Shown here in pieces: positions 37,051-46,818 of a stretch of 64,000 nucleotides of DNA. The notes below the pieces were generated by a model, which saw only the letters and a list, made by a program, of their open reading frames with translations, had not been told where the DNA came from and did no database searches. The translations under genes were made by a program, and so were the position numbers. Numbering within the stretch: position 1 is the first letter of the stretch; each line of letters opens with the position of its first letter. Where the stretch lies: NCBI GenBank assembly GCA_003278855.1, contig QCCU01000002.1, positions 98,587-162,586 of the forward strand, read 5' to 3'. The DNA is from Prochlorococcus sp. AG-347-M23. GTDB taxonomy: Bacteria; Cyanobacteriota; Cyanobacteriia; PCC-6307; Cyanobiaceae.

Positions 37051-37371
37051 ATGAGTAATTTAATTCCTGGCGAAATAATTCCTGAAGAGGGTGAAATCGA
37101 ACTAAATCTTAGTAAGCAAGTTAAAACAGTAACGGTTTCTAATTCTGGAGATAGACCTGTGCAAGTTGGATCTCATTATCATTTTTATGAAGCAAACAAG
37201 GCTTTAATTTTTGATCGAGAAATAACAAAAGGTATGCGTCTTGACATTCCTGCAGGAACAGCAATTAGATTTGAACCGGGTGATACAACAGATGTCAAAT
37301 TAGTGCCATTTTCAGGTTTAAGAAATGTATATGGTTTTAATTCATTAGTTAATGGTTCTTTAAATAGTTAA
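37051..37371 (+). CDS. ureB: Urease subunit beta
   Basis: Second structural subunit of urease, 106 aa. [17 protein letters not shown] start, [16 protein letters not shown] and [19 protein letters not shown] are diagnostic. Four bp separate it from ureC. Confidence 0.97.
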   Translation: MSNLIPGEIIPEEGEIELNLSKQVKTVTVSNSGDRPVQVGSHYHFYEANKALIFDREITKGMRLDIPAGTAIRFEPGDTTDVKLVPFSGLRNVYGFNSLVNGSLNS

Positions 37372-37375
37372 AATT

Positions 37376-39085
37376 ATGTCTTATAAAATTGATAGAAAAA
37401 CTTATGCTCAAACTTACGGACCTACTACCGGAGATAGAGTAAGGCTCGCTGATACCGAACTTTTTATAGAAGTAGAAAAGGATTTAACTACATACGGAGA
37501 TGAAGTTAAATTTGGTGGAGGTAAAGTTATTCGAGATGGGATGGGACAGTCTCAAGTAAGAAGAACTGATGGGGCTGTAGATACCGTAATAACTAATGCT
37601 TTGATAGTAGATTGGTGGGGAATAATTAAGGCTGATGTGGGTATAAAAGATGGAATGATTTTTGAAATTGGAAAGGCTGGCAATCCTGATATCCAGGATA
37701 ATGTTGATATTGTTATTGGTGCATCAACAGAAGTAATAGCTGGAGAGGGGCATATTCTTACTGCAGGTTCAATAGATACCCATATTCACTTTATCTGTCC
37801 CCAACAAATTGAGACAGCACTAGCCTCTGGAATTACAACCATGTTGGGAGGAGGAACTGGACCTGCAACTGGCACAAATGCTACTACTTGTACTCCGGGT
37901 TCATTTCATATTTCAAGAATGCTTCAATCTGCAGAAGCATTTCCTATGAATTTAGGTTTTTTTGGAAAAGGAAACTCAACAAACGAGAGCAATCTTATTG
38001 ATCAGGTTGAGGCTGGTGCATGTGGATTGAAGCTTCATGAGGATTGGGGAACCACGCCTTCTACAATAAATTCTTGTCTAAATGTTGCAGATAAGTTTGA
38101 CGTACAAGTATGCATTCATACTGATACTTTGAATGAGGCAGGCTTTGTTGAAGACACCATAAACGCTATTGCAGGAAGAACTATTCATACTTTTCATACC
38201 GAAGGAGCAGGTGGAGGTCATGCTCCAGACATTATAAAAATCTGTGGAGAAACAAATGTTCTTCCTAGTAGCACAAATCCAACAAGACCTTATACGAGGA
38301 ACACATTAGAAGAACATCTTGACATGTTAATGGTTTGTCATCATTTAGATTCTAAAATCCCAGAAGACATTGCATTTGCTGAATCAAGGATCAGAAGAGA
38401 GACTATTGCAGCTGAGGATATCTTGCATGATGTAGGTGCCTTTTCAATTATTGCTAGTGATTCTCAAGCTATGGGAAGAGTTGGTGAAGTGATTACAAGA
38501 ACTTTTCAAACTGCACATAAAATGAAAGTCCAAAGGGGGCCGTTATCGCAGGATTCTGATAGAAATGACAATTATAGAGTAAAGAGATATATTTCTAAAG
38601 TTACAATTAATCCTGCATTAGCTCATGGTATTGATAAACATGTTGGGTCTATAGAAAAGGGTAAAATTGCGGATTTGGCATTATGGAAACCTTCCTTTTT
38701 TGCAGTAAAGCCTGAATTAGTGGTTAAAGGAGGATCTATAGTTTGGTCCCAAATGGGTGATGCAAATGCTTCAATTCCTACTCCAGGTCCTGTACATGGT
38801 CGACCTATGTTTGCAAGTTTCGGCCAATCCCTGATTAAGAGTTCTTTTACCTTTTTAAGTAAAAATGCAATTGAACAAAATATTCCAAATAAATTAGGCT
38901 TACAAAAGAAATGTATTGCCGTAGAAAATACTAGAAATATCAATAAATCAAACTTAAAACTTAATAGTAAACTACCAAATATTTCAGTTGATCCTCAAAC
39001 TTATGAAGTTTTTTCTGATGGAGAACTTCTTACTTGTGAACCACTTGATGTAGTCCCAATGGCTCAAAGGTATTTTTTGCTTTAA
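37376..39085 (+). CDS. ureC: Urease subunit alpha
   Basis: Catalytic subunit, 569 aa, hydrolysing urea to ammonia and carbamate. Nickel ligands H136 and H138 (DTHIHFI), carbamylated K219 (GLKLHEDWG), H248 and H274, with active-site flap C321 and H322 (MVCHHLD); the Asp ligand is in [11 protein letters not shown]. All catalytic residues are intact. The 3' end overlaps convergent gpgS by 4 bp. Confidence 0.98.
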   Translation: MSYKIDRKTYAQTYGPTTGDRVRLADTELFIEVEKDLTTYGDEVKFGGGKVIRDGMGQSQVRRTDGAVDTVITNALIVDWWGIIKADVGIKDGMIFEIGKAGNPDIQDNVDIVIGASTEVIAGEGHILTAGSIDTHIHFICPQQIETALASGITTMLGGGTGPATGTNATTCTPGSFHISRMLQSAEAFPMNLGFFGKGNSTNESNLIDQVEAGACGLKLHEDWGTTPSTINSCLNVADKFDVQVCIHTDTLNEAGFVEDTINAIAGRTIHTFHTEGAGGGHAPDIIKICGETNVLPSSTNPTRPYTRNTLEEHLDMLMVCHHLDSKIPEDIAFAESRIRRETIAAEDILHDVGAFSIIASDSQAMGRVGEVITRTFQTAHKMKVQRGPLSQDSDRNDNYRVKRYISKVTINPALAHGIDKHVGSIEKGKIADLALWKPSFFAVKPELVVKGGSIVWSQMGDANASIPTPGPVHGRPMFASFGQSLIKSSFTFLSKNAIEQNIPNKLGLQKKCIAVENTRNINKSNLKLNSKLPNISVDPQTYEVFSDGELLTCEPLDVVPMAQRYFLL

Positions 39086-40308
39086 AAGTTTTTAATTAAT
39101 TCTTTTTCACTTATCTTTATGTCTTTTGATCCCGCAATAGCTAAATCTTCTTGCAGTTTGTTCTCACAAGAAAGAACTCTTGACCAACTTGGTAATTGAA
39201 GTGTCGTAGGACAAGCCAGATAATCCTCTGTAGCAGGTCTTAATAGTTTCGCAAACTTTTGTACTGATAATTCTTCTTCGTGCCTATCGTATGGAAGTTG
39301 ATTAACTGCTGAATCTAATCCAAATTGTTTTACCCGATCTTCTCCAACTCTTTTGTAGAGAACTTCTAAAGTTGCTAGTTGAGTGCTAGTTAAGGTCTCG
39401 GCTTGATGTTCCATGAGACCTCTTAAAACACTTGAAAGTATTTCAGTACACATTTTTTGCAATCCTTCTTTAGAAGAATCTCCAATATTCTTATGTTTAT
39501 GATCAAACAAACCTAAGTCAACTTGGGCTATTTTGGAGGTCCTTACATTTCTATAAACCTCTGATAATAAACCTATCTCTAAACCCCAGTCACAAGGTAT
39601 TCTTAAATTCATAGCAAGGTCTTTGGTGAAAGCAAACTCACCTGCTAATGGATATCTAAATGATTGAAGATATTGTAAAAACGGACCCTTACCAACTAAC
39701 TGCTCAAGACTTGATAGCAAAGGACCAACAAATAATCTTGTTGCTCTACCTTGTAATTGATTTGTTTCTAGAGATAATCTACTGTAAAAAGCTTTTACAT
39801 AAGATATTCCATATGATTCATCCAGAAGTGGAAGTATCATTCTTGAAGGATATAAAGGACTAAAAGTTCTTATATCAGCATCAAAAAGAGCAACAACATC
39901 TGATTTTCTAGTCGCAACTCCTATGCCTTGCCATACAGCCCATCCTTTACCTGGAGTTCCTAAAAGTTCTAATCCATTTTTTTCTTGGCTTTTTAATAGC
40001 TCAATTACAGAGGGAGAATTAGTCCATTGAACGTGAACTGGGAATGGCATTGAGTCAAAAAATGATTTTGCTGCCTTAACTTGCTCAACAGTTTTTGCTG
40101 AGAGAGCAATTACTAATTCATTTAAGCCTGTAAGGTTTTTTAAAACTTCTCTTATATCTTTTAATGCTGGACGCTCAAACTCTTCATATAAGCAAGGTAT
40201 TAAAATGCTAGTTGATCTTCTTTTAAGACTTTTGTTTAATTCTTTAAGTAAATTTCCTGTAACTCCATATTCATGTATTGTTGTGATTAAACCTTGTTGA
40301 AAGTCCAT
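39082..40308 (-). CDS. gpgS: Glucosyl-3-phosphoglycerate synthase-like glycosyltransferase
   Basis: GT81-type transferase expected to make glucosyl-3-phosphoglycerate from NDP-glucose and 3-phosphoglycerate, the first step to the compatible solute glucosylglycerate. 408 aa, soluble. The donor-binding DAD motif is in [19 protein letters not shown], and a late SWGL-like segment reads [18 protein letters not shown] at 40306-40308, divergent from the phosphorylase gene by 50 bp. Confidence 0.88.
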   Translation of the reverse strand: MDFQQGLITTIHEYGVTGNLLKELNKSLKRRSTSILIPCLYEEFERPALKDIREVLKNLTGLNELVIALSAKTVEQVKAAKSFFDSMPFPVHVQWTNSPSVIELLKSQEKNGLELLGTPGKGWAVWQGIGVATRKSDVVALFDADIRTFSPLYPSRMILPLLDESYGISYVKAFYSRLSLETNQLQGRATRLFVGPLLSSLEQLVGKGPFLQYLQSFRYPLAGEFAFTKDLAMNLRIPCDWGLEIGLLSEVYRNVRTSKIAQVDLGLFDHKHKNIGDSSKEGLQKMCTEILSSVLRGLMEHQAETLTSTQLATLEVLYKRVGEDRVKQFGLDSAVNQLPYDRHEEELSVQKFAKLLRPATEDYLACPTTLQLPSWSRVLSCENKLQEDLAIAGSKDIKISEKELIKNF

Positions 40309-40358
40309 TTTCTAATTGATGTGCAGAATGGTATTAATACTTCGATGATTTTTTCAAA

Positions 40359-42119
40359 GTGAAGCAAATTGATTCAGAGAAAAAATTAGATAGATTAAAA
40401 ATTGATAAATTGTTAAAAACAATTTATTCAAATCATACTACAGAAGAAATTAATTTTATTTCAAATCAATTATTACAGATTTTGGATGATTTCTCAGAGA
40501 AATCTGCTTATGAAGAAATAAGAGATAAGGAAAGGTGGAATGAATCTCATTCAGTTTTGATAACCTATGCAGATAGTATTTATAAAAATGGCGAGGCAAC
40601 ATTAATAACTCTAAGGAAGTTGTTAAGTAAACATTTTGGCAGTCTTTCTAAAGTTGTACACATTCTTCCTTTTCTGAAATCAACAAGCGATGGAGGTTTC
40701 GCAGTTTCAAGTTATGATTCCCTAGAAGAAAAATTTGGTGGCTGGGATGATCTCAAAAATATTTCTAAAAATCATGATTTGATGGCTGATTTAGTACTAA
40801 ACCATGTTTCATCATCTCACCCATGGGTTCAACAATTTATTAAATCCCAAGAACCGGGTTTATCAAATATTTTCTCACCGAGACAAAATCTTGACTGGTC
40901 AAATGTAGTTAGGCCAAGAAGTTCCTCTTTGTTTTCTCAAATAAATACTCAAGATGGTCCTAAACAAGTTTGGACAACTTTTGGTCCAGATCAAATTGAT
41001 TTGAATTGGCATAATCCAAAAATGACTCTTGAGTTCTTAAATTTAATTATTAATTATTTATCTAATGGAATTAAATGGTTAAGGCTTGATGCTGTAGGTT
41101 TTATTTGGAAGGAATCAGGGACAACTTGCTTGCATTTACCAAGAGCACATTCAATTGTGAAACTCTTAAGAGTTCTTTTAAATAATCTTCTTGATGATGG
41201 AGTTTTAATAACTGAAACTAATGTTCCCCAGAACGAAAATCTATCTTATCTGATTACTGATGATGAAGCCCATATGGCATATAATTTTCCATTACCTCCA
41301 CTTCTCCTAGAGGCAATTATTACTTCAAGAGCTGATATTCTTAACTCATGGATTTTTGATTGGCCCATATTACCTGAAGATACTACTTTATTTAATTTCA
41401 CTGCATCACACGATGGTGTTGGGCTAAGAGCTCTTGAGGGTTTAATGAATGAGCAGAGAATTAAAGATTTATTAATTAATTGTGAGAAAAGAGGCGGATT
41501 AGTAAGTCATAGACGTTTATCAAATGGTCATGATAAACCTTATGAATTGAATATTAGTTGGTGGAGCGCAATGGAAGACTCCAGCAGAGATTCTAAAAGA
41601 TTTCAATACGAAAGATTTATTTTGAGTCAATTATTAGTAATGGCTCTAAAAGGGGTCCCTGCATTCTATTTGCCAGCATTACTAGCTTCAGAAAATGATA
41701 TCAAAAGCTTTTCTATGACAGGGCAAAGAAGAGATCTAAACAGAGAAAAGTTTAAATCAGAAAATCTTTCAGCTGTTTTAAATAATCCTGAATCTAATGC
41801 TAATAAAAACTTAAAATATCTTCGTAATGCTATGGATGTCCGATCAGAATTAAAGCAATTTCACCCTTGTTCACAAATGAAATGTTTGTCTAAAGGTAGA
41901 AGTGATATTGTTGTAATCAAAAGAGGTAAAGGCCCTGAGTCTATTTTTGCAATCCATAATATGACTGAAAATAAAATTAATTATCAATTGAATGATAATG
42001 ATCTACCAAAAATAATCGATAATGATTTAAATACCCATGATTTTTTAACATCTACTAAATACAATTGCAAAAATATTAGTCTTGATCCTTTTCAAGTAAT
42101 TTGGCTTAGTGCTTTATAA
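40359..42119 (+). CDS. GH13_18 sucrose phosphorylase-like enzyme, probable glucosylglycerate phosphorylase
   Basis: 586 aa alpha-amylase-fold phosphorylase. Catalytic nucleophile Asp244 in WLRLDAVGF, general acid Glu286 in LITETNVP, transition-state Asp in TASHDGVGL; DLVLNHVSSSHPW is the early substrate motif. The family includes sucrose, glucosylglycerol and glucosylglycerate phosphorylases; context (GpgS, phosphatase, glycerate kinase) favours glucosylglycerate. GTG start at 40359. Two bp before the next gene. Confidence 0.85.
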   Translation: MKQIDSEKKLDRLKIDKLLKTIYSNHTTEEINFISNQLLQILDDFSEKSAYEEIRDKERWNESHSVLITYADSIYKNGEATLITLRKLLSKHFGSLSKVVHILPFLKSTSDGGFAVSSYDSLEEKFGGWDDLKNISKNHDLMADLVLNHVSSSHPWVQQFIKSQEPGLSNIFSPRQNLDWSNVVRPRSSSLFSQINTQDGPKQVWTTFGPDQIDLNWHNPKMTLEFLNLIINYLSNGIKWLRLDAVGFIWKESGTTCLHLPRAHSIVKLLRVLLNNLLDDGVLITETNVPQNENLSYLITDDEAHMAYNFPLPPLLLEAIITSRADILNSWIFDWPILPEDTTLFNFTASHDGVGLRALEGLMNEQRIKDLLINCEKRGGLVSHRRLSNGHDKPYELNISWWSAMEDSSRDSKRFQYERFILSQLLVMALKGVPAFYLPALLASENDIKSFSMTGQRRDLNREKFKSENLSAVLNNPESNANKNLKYLRNAMDVRSELKQFHPCSQMKCLSKGRSDIVVIKRGKGPESIFAIHNMTENKINYQLNDNDLPKIIDNDLNTHDFLTSTKYNCKNISLDPFQVIWLSAL

Positions 42120-42121
42120 AA

Positions 42122-42919
42122 ATGATAGAAAGTTCTTCTATTTGGGTAGTAAGTGATGTAGATGGTACTTTAATGGATCACTCATATGATTTATCACCTG
42201 CTAAAGAAACTATAAAAAATTTACAAAAATTATCCATACCCGTAATTCTTTGTACAAGCAAAACCGCTTCTGAAGTAAAAGTTATTAGAAAGGAACTTAA
42301 CTTGACGGATCCTTATATTGTTGAGAATGGTGCGGCAATATATGGTGAATCTCTTAAAAGAGTAAATGGAGAAATTATTCTTGGTATAAAATATGAATCT
42401 CTTGAAGAAATATTAAATATTATTTCTAAAGAAATTGATTACAAACTTACTCCTCTTAATAATCTCACTGATCAAGAAGCCACTCAGCTTACAGGCTTAG
42501 TAGGCAACTCTTTGAACTTAATGCGTGATAGACACTGGAGCATGCCTTTTTTAAATCCGCCAAGTTATTTAGAAGAGAAAATTAATATCTGTTGTAAAAA
42601 ATTCAGTGTTGATATTTTTAAGGGCAATAGAATGAGTCACTTATTATCTGCAAAATCGAATAAAGGGAAAGCAATAAATGCTCTTAAAGAATATTCAAAT
42701 GTTCATAATATTGAAATTATAGGTTTAGGCGATTCTCCAAATGATTTGCCTCTACTTTTAAACTCAGATATTAAAATAGTTATTCCTGGAATCGACGGGC
42801 CTAACTTAAATTTACTAGATCAATTAAAAGATTTGGAATTTACTTTAGCTTCTGAACCAAATGGATATGGTTGGAAAAATGAAATCAATAAATTAATAAA
42901 TAAGCGAGAACTAAGTTAG
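42122..42919 (+). CDS. gpgP: HAD-IIB phosphatase, glucosyl/mannosyl-3-phosphoglycerate phosphatase-like
   Basis: 265 aa Cof-type HAD phosphatase. Motif I DVDGTLMDH, motif II LCTSKT, the family RMSHLLSAKSNKGKA segment and motif IV GLGDSPNDLPLL are all present. The MPGP subfamily removes the phosphate from glucosyl-3-phosphoglycerate, matching GpgS. Lies 2 bp after the phosphorylase and 4 bp before the kinase. Confidence 0.88.
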   Translation: MIESSSIWVVSDVDGTLMDHSYDLSPAKETIKNLQKLSIPVILCTSKTASEVKVIRKELNLTDPYIVENGAAIYGESLKRVNGEIILGIKYESLEEILNIISKEIDYKLTPLNNLTDQEATQLTGLVGNSLNLMRDRHWSMPFLNPPSYLEEKINICCKKFSVDIFKGNRMSHLLSAKSNKGKAINALKEYSNVHNIEIIGLGDSPNDLPLLLNSDIKIVIPGIDGPNLNLLDQLKDLEFTLASEPNGYGWKNEINKLINKRELS

Positions 42920-42923
42920 AAAG

Positions 42924-43868
42924 ATGAAAGATTTAGATATTAATTTTCCTCTTGATAAATTTGAAAAATTAATTATTGATATTGGTTGGGAATCCTTGGA
43001 AGATTGGTTCAATTTTTGGAATAATAAAAGAAACATTCTTTCAATTGATCAATATTGGAATAATAACGTCAATGATGATTGGATTTGGGGTTTGGCTTTA
43101 CCTCTTTTATCTCAGGCTTATAAATTTCAAAATAATTTTTCTGATAGAAAAATTATCGGAATCTCAGCTTTGCCTGGCACAGGTAAAACAACACTAGGTA
43201 AATGGCTCGAAGCTATATCGTTAAAATTAAACTTCAAAATTGCTGTTATTTCAATTGACGACTTTTATCTCCCGTCAAATGAAATGAAATTAGCAATTAA
43301 GAATAACCCTTGGAATGTTTCAAGAGGGTTTCCTGGAAGTCACTCAGTGAAATTAATGTATGAAAAATTATTAAATTGGAAGATAAATGGAGAATTAAAT
43401 GTACCAGTTTTCGATAAATCTTTAAGAAATGGTTTAGGAGATAGATCTCATTGGAGATTAGATAATCCTGATTTATTAATTCTTGAGGGATGGTTTTTAG
43501 GAATAAAACCTTATTCTATTGATATAAATGATCGACCTATAAATACAACAAATTTGAGTCTTCATGAATCATCTTATGTATTAAAAATTCAGAATAATCT
43601 AAATGAATATTTAGATATTTGGACTTTAATAGACAATATTTGGCACTTAAAGCCATTGAAGATTGAATACATGAATATATGGAAAACAAATCAGGAAAAA
43701 GAAATGTTGTTACAGAAAGGAAACGCACTTATAGATGAAAAATTATCTAATTTCTTGAGAATGCTTAATGTCTCAATTCCTCATAAAAGCTTTGATGTTA
43801 TAAAATCCTACGCGCTTTTATTAATTGATCAAGAAAGAAATTTAGTTGAGGCTGGATTGAATTTGTAG
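42924..43868 (+). CDS. Glycerate kinase, GLYK-type P-loop kinase
   Basis: 314 aa, P-loop GLYK/YggH-like kinase. Walker A ALPGTGKTTLG (about residues 81-91), VISIDDFYLP as Walker-B-like strand, then FPGSHSVKL and VPVFDKSLRNGLGDR. Plant and cyanobacterial homologues convert D-glycerate to 3-phosphoglycerate in photorespiration. In this operon it would recover glycerate released by glucosylglycerate phosphorolysis. Confidence 0.88.
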   Translation: MKDLDINFPLDKFEKLIIDIGWESLEDWFNFWNNKRNILSIDQYWNNNVNDDWIWGLALPLLSQAYKFQNNFSDRKIIGISALPGTGKTTLGKWLEAISLKLNFKIAVISIDDFYLPSNEMKLAIKNNPWNVSRGFPGSHSVKLMYEKLLNWKINGELNVPVFDKSLRNGLGDRSHWRLDNPDLLILEGWFLGIKPYSIDINDRPINTTNLSLHESSYVLKIQNNLNEYLDIWTLIDNIWHLKPLKIEYMNIWKTNQEKEMLLQKGNALIDEKLSNFLRMLNVSIPHKSFDVIKSYALLLIDQERNLVEAGLNL

Positions 43869-43959
43869 CATTTTCTAAATTTCTTTTTTTTCCGTAATTT
43901 TTTATACATTTTTTTCAGCTCTTAGTAGTGTTTAATTGTTTATATTTTGATGCTTAGAG

Positions 43960-44187
43960 ATGGTTGAGTTTTCTTACAAAAATGAAAGTTGTAGGATGGT
44001 TGTGTTGAGATGTATTGGCCCATCAAATTTTTTCTTAGAAAGAGTTTTATTCCCAACTGACATTCTTACCTTTATGGCCCCAAATGATTCAAGAGTTGAA
44101 ATCTGGGGCAATGAATTATATGGTCCTAAGTTGGAAGAAAGAATAAGAATTTCTGCTGATAACGAAGATTCGACTTTAGTAGCATAG
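43960..44187 (+). CDS. DUF1830 family protein
   Basis: 75 aa, cyanobacteria-specific family of unknown role. The pattern CRMVVLRCIGPSNFFLERV, then FMAPNDSRVEIWG and a C-terminal LEERIRI, is characteristic. Soluble, beta-rich. ATG at 43960. Confidence 0.8.
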   Translation: MVEFSYKNESCRMVVLRCIGPSNFFLERVLFPTDILTFMAPNDSRVEIWGNELYGPKLEERIRISADNEDSTLVA

Positions 44188-44276
44188 AACAGATATTTTT
44201 TAATTGTCTTCGAGTCAAAATTTTTTACAAATACCTATTTTTTATTGATATTATCAAACTAGTTTTAGTTTTATAG

Positions 44277-44402
44277 ATGTATTATTTTTCTTCCTTTGCA
44301 ATAGGAGGCTTCGTTCCTTCTGCAGCTATCGCTGGGGTTTTACTTTTAGTTGGTTTAGGAGCCTTCTTTTATCTTGGTATTAAAGGACCTACAGATTATT
44401 AA
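44277..44402 (+). CDS. 41-aa membrane protein, thylakoid-type
   Basis: ATG at 44277, TAA at 44400-44402. One long glycine/alanine-rich membrane helix (VPSAAIAGVLLLVGLGAFF) with a short polar C-terminus (IKGPTDY). The size and design recall small photosystem or cytochrome b6f subunits, but it does not match one I can name (PsbM, PetG, PetN, PsaI, PsbX excluded by sequence). Confidence 0.6.
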   Translation: MYYFSSFAIGGFVPSAAIAGVLLLVGLGAFFYLGIKGPTDY

Positions 44403-44458
44403 ACATGAGTTAATAAAAAATTGAAATTTTTAATAACCTTCTTGAATAAGTTAACATT

Positions 44459-44593
44459 ATGGATTTAACAACTATTTTATTTATATTAAGCCTACCTTTC
44501 GTTTTATTAACAGTTTATTTTGGGACAAAAAATGATTTTTACGAGAGTGAAAACTATAAAGGTGATGGTTGTGCTCACGATGTTAAAAGGTAA
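44459..44593 (+). CDS. 44-aa membrane protein
   Basis: ATG at 44459, TAA at 44591-44593. Hydrophobic N-terminal helix (TTILFILSLPFVLLTVYFG), then an acidic/polar tail with one Cys-His (GCAHDVKR). Follows the 41-aa gene by 56 bp. Function unknown. Confidence 0.5.
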   Translation: MDLTTILFILSLPFVLLTVYFGTKNDFYESENYKGDGCAHDVKR

Positions 44594-44601
44594 CTTTACT
44601 A

Positions 44602-44874
44602 TTAATCACCCCTAAATACACAGGTCCATCTACTATCAAATTGCCAAACTGGTTTGTATATTTCATTAGTAATTTTTTCTCCAGCCTTATTACAAGTATC
44701 TAAATCATTCATGGGAATAGAATGTAAGGACGGACTTGTTATTCCACTAACCTCTGGCCTTCCTCCAGGCCCTTGCCTATAAGTTCCAATTATTAACCAA
44801 TACTTGGCTTTCGCAGAACCAGAAAAGATTAAGGAAAAGAGAAAAAATAAAATTAAAATAGATTTTTTTTTCAT
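44602..44874 (-). CDS. Small secreted hypothetical protein
   Basis: 90 aa with signal peptide (KKKSILILFFLFSLIFSGSAKA, cleavage near residue 23). The mature part has YWLIIGTYRQGPGGRP and two Cys (DTCNKAG; RWTCVFRG) suited to a disulfide. The WLI start and late WQF-x-W-x-C pattern recalls small cyanobacterial periplasmic proteins. ATG at 44872-44874. Confidence 0.68.
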   Translation of the reverse strand: MKKKSILILFFLFSLIFSGSAKAKYWLIIGTYRQGPGGRPEVSGITSPSLHSIPMNDLDTCNKAGEKITNEIYKPVWQFDSRWTCVFRGD

Positions 44875-44941
44875 TTTTCTATACTACCTTTTAATTTTTG
44901 AATGTAAATTGCTATTAATTAATTATGTAATTTAATAATTT

Positions 44942-45742
44942 TTGGAATATTTAAAATTTGTTTTATATGGATTAATTCAAGGTTTGACCGAATTTATCCC
45001 TGTAAGTAGTACAGCTCATTTAAAAGTTATATCTCTTTTTTTAGGGATTGATGATCCTGGAGCATCTTTGTCCGCTACTATTCAACTTGGAAGTGTTCTA
45101 GCTTTAGCTTTTTATTTTAGGAATGATATTTTTAATTTCAGAAGTCAACCTTCCAAAAAATTTCTTGAATATCTCTTACATGAAAGATTATTAAGGTCTA
45201 TTTTGATTGGTACTATACCTATTGTTTTGCTTGGAGGGAGTATAAAAATATTTATCCCTTCTTTTTTTGAAAACGTTCTTCGTTCAAATTTATCAATTGC
45301 ATTAGTCTCATTTCTAATGGCTTTTTTTATGTACTTGGCAGATAGTTCGAGAAGAGGGTCTATTAATATTAAAAACCATAATTATTCAAATAGCTTTTTG
45401 ATAGGTTTATTTCAGGCATTTGCAATTTTTCCTGGTGTTTCAAGATCGGGGATCACTATTTCTAGTGCTTTAATATCAGGATGGGAGAGAGGCGATGCTG
45501 CGAAATTTTCTTTTCTTTTAGGGATACCAGCTATTTCTCTTGCTGCGATTGTTGAGTTTATTTCTTCTTTTAATGATTTTTTTGCATTAGGTTTTTTCCC
45601 TCTTTTTGTTGGTCTTATTACCACATTTGTGTCCTCTTTATTAGCAATAGATTTCTTATTAAAGTATTTTTCATCGAATGGGTTGAAAATTTTTATCATT
45701 TATCGAGTAATTTTTGGTATAGTGATTCTTTTGAATTTATAG
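44942..45742 (+). CDS. uppP: Undecaprenyl-diphosphatase
   Basis: Integral membrane enzyme recycling undecaprenyl-PP to undecaprenyl-P for peptidoglycan and polysaccharide export. 266 aa. GLTEFIPVSSTAHLKV and FPGVSRSGITIS are the two catalytic BacA/UppP motifs (Glu and Arg/Ser residues). TTG start at 44942, no ATG nearby. Confidence 0.95.
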   Translation: MEYLKFVLYGLIQGLTEFIPVSSTAHLKVISLFLGIDDPGASLSATIQLGSVLALAFYFRNDIFNFRSQPSKKFLEYLLHERLLRSILIGTIPIVLLGGSIKIFIPSFFENVLRSNLSIALVSFLMAFFMYLADSSRRGSINIKNHNYSNSFLIGLFQAFAIFPGVSRSGITISSALISGWERGDAAKFSFLLGIPAISLAAIVEFISSFNDFFALGFFPLFVGLITTFVSSLLAIDFLLKYFSSNGLKIFIIYRVIFGIVILLNL

Positions 45743-45798
45743 TTGGATGAAAAAAATATTTTTTGCAATTGTGTTAAGGTTTTAAAAAATTCTTTCTA

Positions 45799-45951
45799 AT
45801 GAACATTTTTATATCTTTCCAATTAGGTGAAGTGGAAGTTTCAAATCTTACTATATTGGTTTTAGCTTTTTTTTCTTCTTTTACATTTATAGCAGTAGGC
45901 ATAAGTTCATATAAACTATACAAATCTCTTATAAATGAAGACGATAAATAA
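45799..45951 (+). CDS. 50-aa membrane protein
   Basis: ATG at 45799, TAA at 45949-45951, ending directly against the tRNA gene on the other strand. Hydrophobic helix (LTILVLAFFSSFTFIAVGI) after a short N-terminus, then SSYKLYKSLINEDDK. Unknown. Confidence 0.5.
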   Translation: MNIFISFQLGEVEVSNLTILVLAFFSSFTFIAVGISSYKLYKSLINEDDK

Positions 45952-46025
45952 TCGGAACGGCGGGATTTGAACCCACGACCCCCACTACCCCAAAGTGGTG
46001 CGCTACCAAACTGCGCTACGCCCCG
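45952..46025 (-). tRNA. trnP: tRNA-Pro (UGG)
   Basis: 74 nt. Acceptor stem 5' CGGGGCG pairs with 3' CGTTCCG (two G-U pairs), discriminator A; D-arm GTAGCGCAG..., anticodon loop with TGG (ACTTTGGGGT), T-arm GGTTCAAATCC. CCA is not encoded. Reads proline codons CCA/CCN. Confidence 0.95.
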
Positions 46026-46052
46026 TGCCTCTACTATAAAGATTAGATTGAT

Positions 46053-46781
46053 TCAAATGTTATTCTTTATAGGATTGTTATCAGATCTCAATACACACTT
46101 GTCAACTTCCCAATTAAAGTTTTCCCATATATGGTCTTCTAATTTATAGTTGCTTCCGGTAAAAACTCCTAACTTAACTTTTGTAGGTCTAGCGGAACAA
46201 TACTGCCTGCTTCCAGCTGATGCAAGATATTGTTGATGGTATTGTTCCGCATAAAAATATGAATCAATCATTTTTATTTCTGTTTCAATTACACCAAGAT
46301 TTTTTTTGCTTAGTTCCGTTTGATATTGCTCCTTACTGGCTAATATGGTTTGAAGATTATTTTCATTTTTGTAATATATTGCTGATCTATATTGTGTACC
46401 AATATCATTTCCTTGTCTGTTTTTTTGGGTAGGGTCATGACATTCCCAAAACATTTTTAATAAATCACTTACATCAATTTCTCTTTTATCCCATATAACT
46501 CTTACAACTTCTGAATGACCAGTTAAGCCTGAACATACTTCGTAATAAGTTGGATTGTTTTTTTCTCCTCCAGCATAACCTACAGAAGTTGTGACAACTC
46601 CAGGAAGTTTCCAAAAACATTTTTCAGCTCCCCAGAAACAACCACATCCAAAAATTAATTCATCTTCTTCTACACTAGGATCTTTTTTGATATCTGTTTT
46701 TAATACTCTATGTAATGAATAAGCATCACTAGTTAAATTTACCTCCTTATTATTCATAATATTTTTCAGGAATTTAAACAT
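46053..46781 (-). CDS. msrA: Peptide methionine sulfoxide reductase MsrA
   Basis: Repairs methionine-S-sulfoxide in proteins under oxidative stress. 242 aa. Catalytic Cys48 in GCGCFWGAEKCFW; GHSEVVRVIWD, DPTQKNRQGNDIGTQYRS and AEQYHQQYLA are substrate-site motifs. N- and C-terminal extensions make it longer than the ~210 aa E. coli enzyme; the C-terminal resolving Cys may be in SRQYCSARP. ATG at 46779-46781. Confidence 0.96.
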   Translation of the reverse strand: MFKFLKNIMNNKEVNLTSDAYSLHRVLKTDIKKDPSVEEDELIFGCGCFWGAEKCFWKLPGVVTTSVGYAGGEKNNPTYYEVCSGLTGHSEVVRVIWDKREIDVSDLLKMFWECHDPTQKNRQGNDIGTQYRSAIYYKNENNLQTILASKEQYQTELSKKNLGVIETEIKMIDSYFYAEQYHQQYLASAGSRQYCSARPTKVKLGVFTGSNYKLEDHIWENFNWEVDKCVLRSDNNPIKNNI

Positions 46782-46818
46782 AATTTAAATCTATTTATTA
46801 TAAGTATAAAAAATACTT

